A model generated the notes under the pieces. That model did not search any database, was not told where the DNA came from, and was given only the letters and a program-made list of their open reading frames with translations. From CADCTP01 sp963849885 (lineage in GTDB: Bacteria; Actinomycetota; Actinomycetes; Mycobacteriales; CADCTP01), in contig CAWKIV010000018.1 of the NCBI GenBank assembly GCA_963849885.1, forward strand, positions 248,001 through 312,000: 64,000 nt of DNA, given 5' to 3'. The position numbers and the translations under genes are program-made. Shown one piece after another: positions 51,232 through 60,044 of this stretch (its first letter is position 1; each line of letters starts with the position of its first letter).

Positions 51232-51483
51232 GTGAAGGTGATGACGGCGACCGAGGCGTCCCGGCGCTTCGCCGCCGTGCTCGACGAGGCCGAGCATGGC
51301 GAGACGATCGTGGTCACCCGCGGCGGGCGCCGGGTCGCCGTCATCGGCCCGGCCCCGGCCACGCCCGGCAGCGCCGTGAGGCGGATGCTCCGCCGGCACC
51401 GGCCGGACCCGGCATGGGAGGACGACCTGCGCTCGGTGCGCGGCTCGGTGGACGAGCGGGTCACCGAGTGGCCCGCCGACTGA
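51232..51483 (+). CDS. vapB: Phd/YefM-type antitoxin
   Basis: An 83-residue protein with the Phd/YefM fold: TATEASRRFAAVLDEAEHGE is the DNA-binding helical part, and TIVVTRGGRRVAVIGPA the dimer strand. The C-terminal half (RRMLRRHRPDPAWEDDLRSV) would wrap the toxin. It overlaps the toxin gene by 16 bp. Antitoxins of this kind neutralise the PIN nuclease and repress their own promoter. Symbol used loosely for the VapBC pairing. Confidence 0.85.
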   Translation: MKVMTATEASRRFAAVLDEAEHGETIVVTRGGRRVAVIGPAPATPGSAVRRMLRRHRPDPAWEDDLRSVRGSVDERVTEWPAD

Positions 51484-51878
51484 TCCTCGACACCGGGGTG
51501 CTGGTCCGGGCCGAGCGCGGGCGGGCCCGGCTGGACCGGGTGCTCGACGACGCCGACGACGTGGCGGTGGCCGCGATCACCGTCGCTGAGCTGCTGGTGG
51601 GGGTGGAGCTGGCGGACGGCGACCGGCGGGCCGCTCGGGCCGCCTTCGTGGACGACGTCGTCGCGACGGTCGCGATCGAGGACTACACGCTGGAGGTCGC
51701 GGCCGCGCACGCGGCGCTGCTGGCGCACGTCCGGCGGACCGGCCGGCCGCGGGGCGCGCACGACCTGATCATCGCGGCGACCGGCGCCTCCACCGGCCGG
51801 ACCGTGCTCACCTCGGAGGCCGGCGCCGCGCTGGCCGAACTGCCGGGTGTCGACGCGCTGGTGGTCGACCGGCGCTGA
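51468..51878 (+). CDS. vapC: PIN-domain toxin (VapC family)
   Basis: A 136-residue PIN nuclease, probably cutting a specific tRNA or rRNA. The acidic residues are Asp8 (LILDTGVLVRAE), Glu in ITVAELLVGVE, Asp in RGAHDLIIAATG and a final acidic residue in LTSEAGAALAELPGV. GTG at 51468 lies within the antitoxin gene. The pair stands between the fab/acc operon and DUF3145, which are adjacent in Streptomyces, so it is an inserted module. Confidence 0.9.
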   Translation: MARRLILDTGVLVRAERGRARLDRVLDDADDVAVAAITVAELLVGVELADGDRRAARAAFVDDVVATVAIEDYTLEVAAAHAALLAHVRRTGRPRGAHDLIIAATGASTGRTVLTSEAGAALAELPGVDALVVDRR

Positions 51879-52033
51879 CCCGCCGTTGTACGCGCAGGAG
51901 CTCGCCGCGTCCCGACCACTTTCGGGGAATCCCGGTCCCCGTCGTCCCACCGCTGCCACGATGGGCGGATGGGGGGATTGGCCGCAACTCTGGTCCAGCA
52001 GGCTGCTCCGGCGGCCCGGCGGGACGGTGTCCG

Positions 52034-52759
52034 GTGACCGGGCCGGCGCCGGCCGTGCTCGTCGCCGCCGCCCACCCGGACGACGCGGAGATCGCGGCCG
52101 GCGGCACCATCGCCGGCCTGGTCGCCGGTGGCAGCCGGGTCGTGGTCGCCGTCTTCGCGCTGCCCGAGCCTGGTGACGGCGGGCGCCACCGGCGCGCAGC
52201 GGCGGAGGCGGCCGCCGGGGTCCTCGGCCACGAGCTGCACTGGGTCGACGGCGGCAGGCACCGGCACGTCACGGACCTGGGCGAGGTGGCCGCGGTGGCC
52301 CGGCTGGACGAGCTGGTGCGGGAGGTCCGGCCGGCGGCGGTGCTGGCGCACTGGGCCGGGGACAGCCATGCCGACCACGTCGTCGTCGCGCGGGCGGTGG
52401 CCGCGGCGGCGCGGCTGGGCCGCTTCGCCGTCTACTCGTGGCGGCCCAGCGAGCTGCGCACGCCGGCGTTCACCGCCTTCGCTCCGACGGTGTTCGTCGA
52501 GGTCACCCGATGGGTCGAGGCGAAGGAGCGGGCGCTGGCCATGTACGGGCCGCGGCGGCCGGGCTTCCGGCCGCTCGACCTGGCCTCCATCGCCGATGCC
52601 GACCGGCTGTACGGCGCGGTGGCCGGCTGCGGACACGCCGAGGGCTTCCGGGCCGAGCGACAGCTGGGCCTAGCACTAACCCTGGGCGGGGTGGTCGAAG
52701 GGAGTCAGCCGACCTGGTGGAGCCAGGTGACGGGGGCGCCGTCGCCGGCGTGCCGGTAG
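52034..52759 (+). CDS. PIG-L family deacetylase
   Basis: A 241-residue zinc N-deacetylase-like protein: AAHPDDAEIAAGGTIAGLVA holds the first ligands and catalytic Asp, and HWAGDSHADHVVVARAVAAAA the third. Relatives deacetylate GlcNAc-inositol (mycothiol synthesis) or glycan and antibiotic intermediates; the substrate is unknown. Its 3' end overlaps the convergent DUF3145 gene by 55 bp and encodes a tail (GSQPTWWSQVTGAPSPACR) that looks unconserved. A lost stop through an indel is possible. Confidence 0.85.
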   Translation: MTGPAPAVLVAAAHPDDAEIAAGGTIAGLVAGGSRVVVAVFALPEPGDGGRHRRAAAEAAAGVLGHELHWVDGGRHRHVTDLGEVAAVARLDELVREVRPAAVLAHWAGDSHADHVVVARAVAAAARLGRFAVYSWRPSELRTPAFTAFAPTVFVEVTRWVEAKERALAMYGPRRPGFRPLDLASIADADRLYGAVAGCGHAEGFRAERQLGLALTLGGVVEGSQPTWWSQVTGAPSPACR

Positions 52760-53196
52760 GGCTCCAGCTCGGCGTCCCAGGCGGCGCCGAGCAGCGTGTC
52801 CAGGGTGTGCGCGTAGTCCTCCGCGGACCGGGCGGTGGCGACCAGCGCGCGCAGCTGCTCCTCGCCGACCACCACGTCCCCGTTCGCGCCCGTGGAGGTG
52901 CGGAAGACGCCCCGCCCCGGCACGTACGAGATCCGCTCGCCGTCGTAGCCCTCGCTCGGGTCCTCGGTGACCTCGAAGCGGACCATCGACCAGGACCGCA
53001 GCGCGGCCGCGATCTTGCTCGCGATGCCGGGCCGGCCGGTCCACGAGCACTCCGCGCGCAGCTGGCCGGGCGCGGCGGGCTGCGCGGTCCAGGTGAGGCT
53101 CACCCGGGTGCCGAGCACGCCGGAGATCGCCCACTCGGCGTGCGGCACCACAGCAGGTGGGCACGAGTGGACGTAGACGACGCCACGGGTCGGCAC
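52705..53196 (-). CDS. DUF3145 family protein
   Basis: A 163-residue actinobacterial protein beginning TRGVVYVHSCPPAVVPHAEW, with the recurrent SYVPGRGVFRTSTGANGDVV and a C-terminal helix (EELRALVATA-like, DTLLGAAWDAELEPYRHAG). Function unknown. In Streptomyces it follows fabF, so it marks the old end of the fab neighbourhood. GTG at 53196 has a strong AAGGAGGT ribosome site 5 nt upstream. Confidence 0.93.
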   Translation of the reverse strand: MPTRGVVYVHSCPPAVVPHAEWAISGVLGTRVSLTWTAQPAAPGQLRAECSWTGRPGIASKIAAALRSWSMVRFEVTEDPSEGYDGERISYVPGRGVFRTSTGANGDVVVGEEQLRALVATARSAEDYAHTLDTLLGAAWDAELEPYRHAGDGAPVTWLHQVG

Positions 53197-53330
53197 AGGG
53201 AACCTCCTTCTCACCACGAGGTGCGCCTTCCCCAGCGGCCTCGAGCGAGCCGGATCCCCGGTGCGCGGATCATTGTGCACGGTGCCCGCGACGACACGCC
53301 AGCGGGACACTCCGGCGCGCGGCGCCGGGC

Positions 53331-53714
53331 TCAGCGTCCCGGCCCGACCGTCCGGTACCGGCGGTGGCTGCGGATCCGGGCCGCTGCCTGCGCGCCCCGG
53401 CAGGCCGGGCAGTCCGGGTGCCAGGTGCCGGTGCCGGCGTGCGCGGCCGGGTCGAGCACCGGCGCGGCCAGCTCGACCAGGTCCTCCAGCTCGCCCCAGC
53501 GCAGCCCGTCGGCCTGCACCACCAGGCCGTGCCCGCGGCCGTGGTCGTCGTCGGCGACCAGCGCCCGGGCCGCGTAGAGCCCGGCGACGAGGTCGGCCCG
53601 GTCCACCCCGGCGGCGGACAGCCGGTCCAGCTCGGCGCGGATCGCGGCGCCGGCGGCGGTCAGCCGCGGCAGGTCGGGCTCCCGGACGATGGGCACGAAC
53701 GGCTGGTCGGTCAC
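53331..53714 (-). CDS. hypothetical protein with CxxC end
   Basis: A 127-residue soluble protein: a helical N-terminal half (TAAGAAIRAELDRLSAAGVD, DLVAGLYAARALVADD) and HPDCPACRGAQAAARIRSHR near the end, a possible metal-binding CxxC. GTG at 53714 is adopted; the frame is open slightly further, without support. No family recognised. It diverges from the membrane kinase cluster. Confidence 0.6.
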   Translation of the reverse strand: MTDQPFVPIVREPDLPRLTAAGAAIRAELDRLSAAGVDRADLVAGLYAARALVADDDHGRGHGLVVQADGLRWGELEDLVELAAPVLDPAAHAGTGTWHPDCPACRGAQAAARIRSHRRYRTVGPGR

Positions 53715-53836
53715 GCGTCCCCCGCACTGCTCGACGCTCGACCCGAACACATGTTCGCACGGCCGGCGCCGCCGGAGCGAGCCGGTTCTCCGCAACACGG
53801 TGGTGCCCGGTGGTGCGGGCTGGGACGCTGGGCGCG

Positions 53837-53965
53837 ATGGCGACCGCGCCCGAGCCCCCGGACGCCGCGCCGCGACCGAGGCGGCGGGGCCGGCGCCGGC
53901 TGCTCGACGTGCTGTCGCTGCTGCTGGTCGCGGCCATCTTCGGGCCGGTCGATGTCCGCGCCTGA
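53837..53965 (+). CDS. 42-residue single-helix membrane peptide
   Basis: ATG at 53837 encodes a Pro/Arg-rich N-terminus (RPRRRGRRR) and one hydrophobic helix (LLDVLSLLLVAAIFG) ending PVDVRA. By the positive-inside rule the N-terminus is cytoplasmic. Its TGA overlaps the start region of the large PAP2/kinase gene (ATG 53952), so it could be a leader or small partner of that membrane protein. It might also be a degraded N-terminus of it. Confidence 0.4.
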   Translation: MATAPEPPDAAPRPRRRGRRRLLDVLSLLLVAAIFGPVDVRA

Positions 53966-56245
53966 GCAGGCCCCGCCGGCCGCTCCCGGGATGCCCGAGC
54001 AGGCCCCGCCGGCCGCTCCCGGGATGCCCGAGCAGGCCCCGCCGGCCGCTCCCGGGATGCCCAGCAGGCCGCGCCGGCCGCTCCCGGGATGCCCGGGCCG
54101 GCCCCGCCGGTGGACGGCCGCCCGGCCCAGTCCGGCGGCCCGACGCCGACGCTGCCCCGGCTGCGCCGCCCGTCCGGCTACCCGCCGCCGCTGCCGCACC
54201 AGTGGAGCCGCGGCGAGATCGCGCTGCCGGTGGCGCTGGCGCTGTGGCTGGCCGGCTGGATCGCCGCGTACCTGCCGATGACCTCGCCGGTGCAGAAGGT
54301 GGACGCGGCGCTGGTCGACTTCGCCGCCCGGGACCACCGCAACGACGTGTCGGTCGCGCTCGCCCGGGCGGTCGACTTCATCGACCGGCCGCTGCTGCTG
54401 AACTGGGTGGCCCTGGCCACCGTGCTCGGCGCGGCCGCCCTCGGCCGGTTCCGCCGGGCGTTCGTGCAGCTCGGGGTGGTCCTGGTGGCGCCCTGGCTGG
54501 CCGGCCTGCTCGCGATCGCGCTCAGTCAGCCGCTGCCGTACGACGTGGAGGTGCTCGGCCGCTGGTCCGGCTACGCGGCGCCCGAGGTGTCGATGGCGTA
54601 CCTCACCGCGATGCTGGTCGGCGCGGCGTACTGCTTCCTGCGCCCGGGCCGCACCCGCAACACCGCGCTGGTCATGGTAGGCGGGCTGACCGCGCTCTTC
54701 GCCGCCGCCAAGGCGGTGCTCGGGGTCAACTTCCCCACCTCCGTGCTGGCCGGCGGCGCGCTCGGCGCCCTGGTCGCGGTGCTCGGCTTCACCCTGCTGG
54801 TGCCGGACCGGGTCTACCCGTTCGGCCGCCGCGGCGCCCGGTCCGCGCACCTCGACCTGGACGTCCGCCGGCCGGCGATCCAGCACGCGCTGGCCGCCCA
54901 GCTCGGCGTGCAGCTGCGCGAGCTGAAGCCGTTCGGGCTGGCCGGCTCCGGCGGGTCCAGCCCGATGCGGCTGGTGGTGGACGGCCACCCGGAGCCGCTG
55001 CCGCTGTTCGCGAAGCTCTACTCCCGCCAGCACGTGCGCGCCGACCGCTGGTACAAGCTCGGCCGCGCCCTGCTCTACGGCCGGCTGGAGGACGAGCGGC
55101 CGTTCCGCACCGTGCGCCGGATGGTGCAGAACGAGGACTACCTGCTGCGGGTGCTGCGGGACGCCGGCCTGCCGGTGGTGAAGACGTACGGCTTCGTCGA
55201 GCTGACCCCGGAGCGGGAGTACATGCTCGTCACCGAGTTCGCCGACGGGGCGCGGGAGATCTCCGACGGCACGGTCGAGATGACCGCCGAGCTGATCGAC
55301 GACGGACTGCGGGTCGTCCGCCTGCTCTGGGACGCCGGCCTCGCGCACCGCGACGTCAAGCCGTCCAACCTGCTGGTCCGCAACGGCCGGATCGTGCTCA
55401 TCGACGTCGCCTTCGCCGAGGTGCACCCGAGCCCGTGGCGGCAGGCGGTGGACCTGGCGAACATGATGCTGGTCCTGGCGCTGCGCTCGGACGCGGAGAC
55501 GGTCTACCGGCATGCGCTGCGCTACTTCAGCCCGGAGGACCTGGCCGAGGCCTTCGCCGCCTCCGGCGGGGTGACGCTGCCCAGCCAGTCCCGGTCGATG
55601 CTGGCCCAGGACGGCCGCCAGCTGCTGGACCGCTTCCGGCAGCTGGCCCCGCCGCGCCCGCCGGTCAAGGTGCAGAAGTGGAGCCCACGCCGGGTCGGGC
55701 TGCTGGCCGGCTGCGTCGTGGGCGCGCTGCTCGGCTCCCTGCTGGTGGTCGGCTCGGTGCTCGGCGTGGACCCGACCGAGGTGCGCGCGGCGGAGTGCCC
55801 GACGTCCACGCCGGTGCAGCTGTTCGGCCAGGCGGTGCCGAGCGCCGCGTACGTGCCGTGCGTGCCGCGGGCGTACTCGCTCGGCTACCTGGACGCCTCC
55901 GCGGAGGTGCGCAACGGGCTGGGCCGCACCTTCTCCGAGCGGCCCGACGGCGGCGTCATCCACAGCACCTTCACCGAGCAGTGCCGGGTGCCGGTCGGCC
56001 GGCCGCTGTCCAAGGCCGGGCTCCAGCTCGGCGTCGAGGCGTACGCCGGGAGGATCACCGGCGGAACCGGGCAGGTCTTCTTCACGTTCCCCGGAGGGTG
56101 CGTGCAGCTGGACTACCCGGTCGCGACGCTGGGCCGGGCGGAGCTCGCGCTGCCGGCGCTGCGCGACGCGGTCCGGCTGGTGCCGCGGTGGCGGCTCGAC
56201 CGGTACGTCGCTCGGATCACCGACGGACAGGAAAGGCACCTGTGA
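53952..56245 (+). pseudogene. PAP2-like membrane domain fused to a protein-kinase-like domain, one-base frameshift in N-terminal repeats
   Basis: ATG 53952 starts a Pro/Ala-rich tail made of 33-bp repeats; the fourth repeat lacks one base (near 54062), and the rest is in frame from ATG 54089. If the repeat is read through, the protein has about 764 residues. Next come about six membrane helices resembling PAP2 (end: LGVNFPTSVLAGGALGALVA), but the catalytic RP, SGH and H-D residues are replaced. A kinase-like domain follows: PLFAKLYSRQH (Lys), LAHRDVKPSNLLVRNGRIVL (HRD and Asn) and IDVAFAEV in place of DFG. Then come one helix (GLLAGCVVGALLGSLLVVGS) and a C-terminal domain with four Cys, presumably outside the cell. 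It overlaps the next PAP2 gene as GTGA. Confidence 0.75.
53964..54094. repeat. 33-bp tandem repeats at the start of the PAP2/kinase gene
   Basis: Three identical 33-bp units (53964-53996, 53997-54029, 54030-54062) with core GCCCCGCCGGCCGCTCCCGG are followed by a 32-bp fourth unit (54063-54094) lacking its first G and with one substitution. They encode EQAPPAAPGMP. The 1-bp loss in the last unit shifts the frame. Confidence 0.85.
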
Positions 56246-56985
56246 CGAAGCGGAGGCCGAGCGAGCGCCGCTCCCTCGGCCTGGACCTGGGTCACCACGG
56301 ACCGGAGCCGCTGCCGGTGCTGCGCCGCCGGCTGCTGGTCGCCGGCCTCGTGCTGCTGGTGCTCGGCATCGCCCTGACGGCAGTGATCGCCACCGCCGGC
56401 GGGCTCGCCGCCGTGCAGCGCGTGGACGACGAGTTCCGCGAGCTGATGGTGTCGCTGCGCTGGTCGCCGCTGGTCACCGTCTCCGAGATGCTCGCCCTGG
56501 TCTTCAGCACGGTGGTGCTCTGGCCGATCCGGGTGGCGGTGACCGTGGTCATCGCGGTGCGCCGGCACTGGTTGGCGCTCGCCGCCTGGCTCAGCGCGGT
56601 GCTGCTCAGCGAGCTGGCCATCGGCCCGGTCAAGGGGCTGCTGGACCGGCCGCGGCCGCCCGGGGCGCTGATCGAGACGTCCCAGGCGTCGTACCCGTCC
56701 GGGCACGCGATCGCCTCCGCGGTGACTGCGATCGGGGTGGTGATGGCGCTGACCACCGGGCGGCGGCGGCTGCACTGGATGGTCGGCGCGGTCTGCATCG
56801 CCACCGCGGTGGCGCTGAGCCGGACGTACCTGTCCGCGCACTGGCTGTCCGACGTGGTCGGCGGCTCGCTGCTCGGCGCCGGGCTGGCGCTGGCGGTGCC
56901 GGAGGCCTTCGAGGTGGTGCGGGACCGGCGCCGCCGGGTCACCGCTCCCGCGGCCGCCGCACCGGCACCCCGACGAGCAGCGTGA
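56242..56985 (+). CDS. PAP2-family phosphatase
   Basis: A 247-residue integral membrane phosphatase with about six helices. The full catalytic signature is present: KGLLDRPRPPG, SYPSGHAIAS and SRTYLSAHWLSDVVGG. Such enzymes dephosphorylate lipid phosphates such as undecaprenyl pyrophosphate or phosphatidate, on the outer face. GTG at 56242 overlaps the TGA of the PAP2/kinase gene. It converges on another PAP2 gene with a 47-bp overlap. Confidence 0.92.
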   Translation: MTKRRPSERRSLGLDLGHHGPEPLPVLRRRLLVAGLVLLVLGIALTAVIATAGGLAAVQRVDDEFRELMVSLRWSPLVTVSEMLALVFSTVVLWPIRVAVTVVIAVRRHWLALAAWLSAVLLSELAIGPVKGLLDRPRPPGALIETSQASYPSGHAIASAVTAIGVVMALTTGRRRLHWMVGAVCIATAVALSRTYLSAHWLSDVVGGSLLGAGLALAVPEAFEVVRDRRRRVTAPAAAAPAPRRAA

Positions 56986-57550
56986 GCAGCCCGCCGAGCA
57001 GCAGGCCGAGGCCGGCGCCGGCGACCACGTCGAGCGGGTTGTGGGCGCCGAGGTAGATCCGGGCGACGCCGACCGCGAAGGCGAGCACGACGACGGCGAT
57101 GCGGCCGCCACGGCCCAGGTACGGCCACAGCAGGGTGGCGATGCCGACCGCGACGATCGCGTGCCCGGAGGGGAAGGACAGCCCGGCCGGCGGCACGTCG
57201 CGCAGGATCGCGCCCGGCTCGTTCTGCCCCGGCCGCTGCCGCTCCACCAGCGCCTTGAGCACCTGCCGCTCGACCACCAGCTTGAGCGGGGCGAGCAGGA
57301 CCAGGGCGAGGGCGAGCCGCCACTGGCGCAGGATCAGCGCGATGGCGGCGACGGCGATCGGGGTGACCAGCACGCCGAGCAGCTGCAGCGCCCACATCGG
57401 CCGTTCCAGCCAGTCGGGCAGCTCGTTGATCCAGCGGAAGACGGCCTGCTCGGCGTCGGACACCGCGCCGTCCAGCGCGCCGAGGGACGCGGCGACGGTC
57501 AGCGCGAGCCCGGCCAGCGCGGCCCACAGCGCACCGACCGGGCGGCGCAC
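56939..57550 (-). CDS. PAP2-family phosphatase
   Basis: A 203-residue integral membrane phosphatase with about six helices and the complete signature KALVERQRPG, SFPSGHAIVAVG and ARIYLGAHNPLDVVAG. The short length and lack of extra domains are typical. Substrate unknown. GTG at 57550 opens just before the first helix. Its 3' end overlaps the neighbouring PAP2 gene on the other strand. Confidence 0.92.
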   Translation of the reverse strand: MRRPVGALWAALAGLALTVAASLGALDGAVSDAEQAVFRWINELPDWLERPMWALQLLGVLVTPIAVAAIALILRQWRLALALVLLAPLKLVVERQVLKALVERQRPGQNEPGAILRDVPPAGLSFPSGHAIVAVGIATLLWPYLGRGGRIAVVVLAFAVGVARIYLGAHNPLDVVAGAGLGLLLGGLLTLLVGVPVRRPRER

Positions 57551-57581
57551 TCCCGCTCGCCCGGCGGTGGAGGCGGGTCGC

Positions 57582-57974
57582 TCAGTCGTCGCGATCCACC
57601 ACCAGGGACAGCAGCCAGCTGACCACGCTCACCACGATCGCACCCCAGAACGCGGGCCAGAAGCCGTCCACGTGGAACTCCAGGCCCAGCCCGTCGCTGA
57701 GGGTGCCGATCAGCCAGAACAGCAGCGCGTTGACCACGAGCGCGAACAGGCCCAGGGTGAGGATGAGCAGCGGCAGCGACAGCAGCAGCGCGATCGGCTT
57801 GAGCACGGCGTTGACCAGGCCGAAGATCGCGCCGACCGCGAGCAGGGTGAGGATGTCACCAGCGGTGGTGTCCGCAGTCACCTCGATCCCACCGACGAGC
57901 AGGGTCGCCACCCAGAGGGCGACCGCGTTGACCACGATCCGGATCAGGATTCCCACCCGCACAGCATGGCGCAT
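57582..57974 (-). CDS. phage-holin-family (DUF/PF04020-type) four-helix membrane protein
   Basis: A 130-residue protein with four membrane helices and the recurrent motif ILTLLAVGAIFGLVNAVLKP, then LPLLILTLGLFALVVNALLF and the end VSVVSWLLSLVVDRDD. The family is named after holins, but is chromosomal and widespread, with no proven lysis role. ATG at 57974 is adopted; a GTG four codons in is possible. No phage genes lie nearby. Confidence 0.87.
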   Translation of the reverse strand: MRHAVRVGILIRIVVNAVALWVATLLVGGIEVTADTTAGDILTLLAVGAIFGLVNAVLKPIALLLSLPLLILTLGLFALVVNALLFWLIGTLSDGLGLEFHVDGFWPAFWGAIVVSVVSWLLSLVVDRDD

Positions 57975-58044
57975 CCGACCGCGGTTGTGATCACCAGGTC
58001 GGCCGCGGGGCGAGCACGACCGCACCGTCCGCCTCCCGCGTGCG

Positions 58045-58100
58045 GATCTTGGTCAAGTCAACGCCATGGGACCCCTCGATGCGTTGACTCAACCAAGATC
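58045..58100. repeat. interspersed hairpin repeat, copy 2
   Basis: GATCTTGGTCAAGTCAACGC (58045-58064) and GCGTTGACTCAACCAAGATC (58081-58100) form a 20-bp stem with 18 matches and a 16-nt loop. The right arm is shared with copy 1 at 44601-44620; the loop sequence differs. It ends 17 bp from the stop of the ABC permease gene and may terminate that operon. Confidence 0.82.
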
Positions 58101-58117
58101 GGCGGGGGTGGTGGGGC

Positions 58118-59074
58118 TCAGCCCTTCTCGGCGCCGCTGGTCAACCCTTCGACGAGCTTGCGCTCGGCGAAGAAGAACAGCACCACGATCGGCACGGTGA
58201 GCACCACCGAGCCGGCCATCAGGATCGTGCTGGGCACCTCGATGCTGCCGGACAGCCGGCTCAGGCCGAGGCTGACCGTCCACTTGGACGGCTGCTCCAG
58301 CAGGAAGAGCAGCGCGAAGAGGAACTCGTTCCAGGCGATCATGAAGACGTACAGTCCGGTCGCCGTCACCGACGGGATGGCCAGCGGCAGGCTGATCCGG
58401 CGCAGCACCCCGAGGTGGGTCAGCCCGTCCATCAGGCCGGCCTCCTCCAGGCTCTCCGGGATCGTCTCGAAGTAGTTGCGCAGCATGTAGATCGCCACCG
58501 GCACCGTCTGCGCCACGTACACCAGGGCCAGGCCGAGCAGCGAGCCGCGCAGCCCGAGCCGGGTGAACAGGACGAAGAGCGGGATCGCCAGCACCATCGG
58601 CGGGAACAGGTAGACGACCAGGAACAGGCCACTGACCAGCTTGCGGCCGCGGAAGCGCAGCCGGCTCACCGCGTACGCCCCCGGGATGGCCGCCAGCAGC
58701 GTCACCACCATGGTCACCAGGGCGACGAAGCCGCTGTTGCGCAGGAACGTGGTGAAGCCCTGGCCGCCGTCGTCGGTGGACTTCAGCACCGTCGCGTACG
58801 ACGCCGTGGTGATCTCCGACAGCGACACCCAGAGCCTGCCGGGGTCGAGCACGACCTCCTGGATCGGCCGCAGCGAGAGCACGATCATGTACCAGAACGG
58901 CAGCACGGTGACGAGCACCAGGACGGCGATCGTCAGCCGGCGCAGGCTGCCCCAGACCCACTCCTCGGTGCTGAGCTGCCGGCGGGGGCGGCGGCGGGTG
59001 GCCGGCGTCCGGCCGATCGCCGTCCCGGCCGGCGCGGCCCCGGTCTCCGGGACCGCCACGTCCGGAGCGCTCAC
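58118..59074 (-). CDS. carbohydrate ABC transporter permease (MalG type)
   Basis: A 318-residue inner-membrane permease with six helices, of the CUT1 family. The coupling (EAA) motif is IPESLEEAGLMDGLTHLGVL, and the ending LTVPIVVLFFFAERKLVEGL is typical. A long polar N-terminal tail precedes the first helix. GTG at 59074 overlaps the TGA of the other permease. No ATPase gene lies with it, so a shared MsiK-like ATPase elsewhere must energise it. Confidence 0.92.
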   Translation of the reverse strand: MSAPDVAVPETGAAPAGTAIGRTPATRRRPRRQLSTEEWVWGSLRRLTIAVLVLVTVLPFWYMIVLSLRPIQEVVLDPGRLWVSLSEITTASYATVLKSTDDGGQGFTTFLRNSGFVALVTMVVTLLAAIPGAYAVSRLRFRGRKLVSGLFLVVYLFPPMVLAIPLFVLFTRLGLRGSLLGLALVYVAQTVPVAIYMLRNYFETIPESLEEAGLMDGLTHLGVLRRISLPLAIPSVTATGLYVFMIAWNEFLFALLFLLEQPSKWTVSLGLSRLSGSIEVPSTILMAGSVVLTVPIVVLFFFAERKLVEGLTSGAEKG

Positions 59075-60039
59075 CGGCCCTCCGCCCGCTCGGCCCGGCT
59101 GGCGGCCCGCAGGTAGAAGAAGATCATCCCGGCCAGCACCACGGCCAGCATGACCGCCTGCGCGGCGGCCAGGCCGACGTTCTTCTGTGCGGTGAGGAAC
59201 TCGTACACCCGGACGCTGATCACCTCGGTCCCGGCGCCGCCCCGGTCAGCAGGTAGACGTCGTCGAACTTGTTGAAGGTGAAGATGAACCGCAGCACCGC
59301 CAGCAGCGCGATGACCGGCATCAGCTGCGGCAGCGTGACGAACCGGAAGCGCTGCCAGATGCTGGCACCGTCCATCCGGGCCGCCTCGTCCAGCTCAGCG
59401 GGGATCGCCTGGATCCGGGCGACCAGGAAGAGGAAGGCGAAGGGGAAGTAGCGCCACGCCTCGAAGACGATGACGGTCAGCAGCGCGGTCGGGACCGGGA
59501 TCCCGAACAGGCTGCCGGTCTCGGTGGACAGGAAGGCGATCGGCTCGTCCCAGCCGAGGAACTCGGTGCCCCAGGCGTTGACGATGCCGTACTGCGGGTT
59601 GAGCGCGACCGTCCACACGAAGGTCGCGGCCACCACCGGCGTGATGTACGGCAGCAGCATCACCGCCCGCACCGGGCCGCGGCCCCGGAAGGGCCGCCGC
59701 AGGGCGAGCGCCGCGATCAGGCCGACCCCGATCGAGCCCACCGTCGCGCCGACCGTGTACACGATGGTCGTCCAGAGCGATGTCCCAGAAGCCCGACGCG
59801 GCGAGGACGCGCTGGAAGTTGTCCAGGGTGTAGTTGCCGACGATGCCGGCCCGGCGGATGTTGAGCAGCCGGATCCGCTGGAAGGACAGCAGGATCGCCC
59901 AGAGGATCGGCAGGATCACCACCGCGAGGACGATCAGCACCGTCGGGGACAGCAGCAGCCGGCCGGTGCGGGCCTCCTGCTGCTTCAGGGTGCGCCCGGA
60001 CTCGCGCCTCGTGGCGCGATCGGCCTGGTCGGTCGGCAT
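59071..60039 (-). pseudogene. carbohydrate ABC transporter permease (MalF type), two frameshifts
   Basis: ATG at 60039 starts the first helix region (LLLSPTVLIVLAVVILPILW, FQRIRLLNIR). A shift near 59782 moves into the frame with LLPYITPVVAATFVWTVAL and the EAA motif IPAELDEAARMDGASIWQRF. A second shift near 59236 (ACCGGGGCGGCGCCGG) moves to TEVISVRVYEFLTAQKNVGL, ending in AAAQAVMLAVVLAGMIFF. Corrected length is about 322 residues. It pairs with the MalG-type gene and follows the binding-protein gene by 5 bp. Confidence 0.85.
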
Positions 60040-60044
60040 CGGCG

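Noticed and set aside
57582..57974. Prophage, based on the holin-family protein
   Set aside because: The family name is historical; no terminase, capsid, lysin or integrase lies near, and the gene is backbone in composition.
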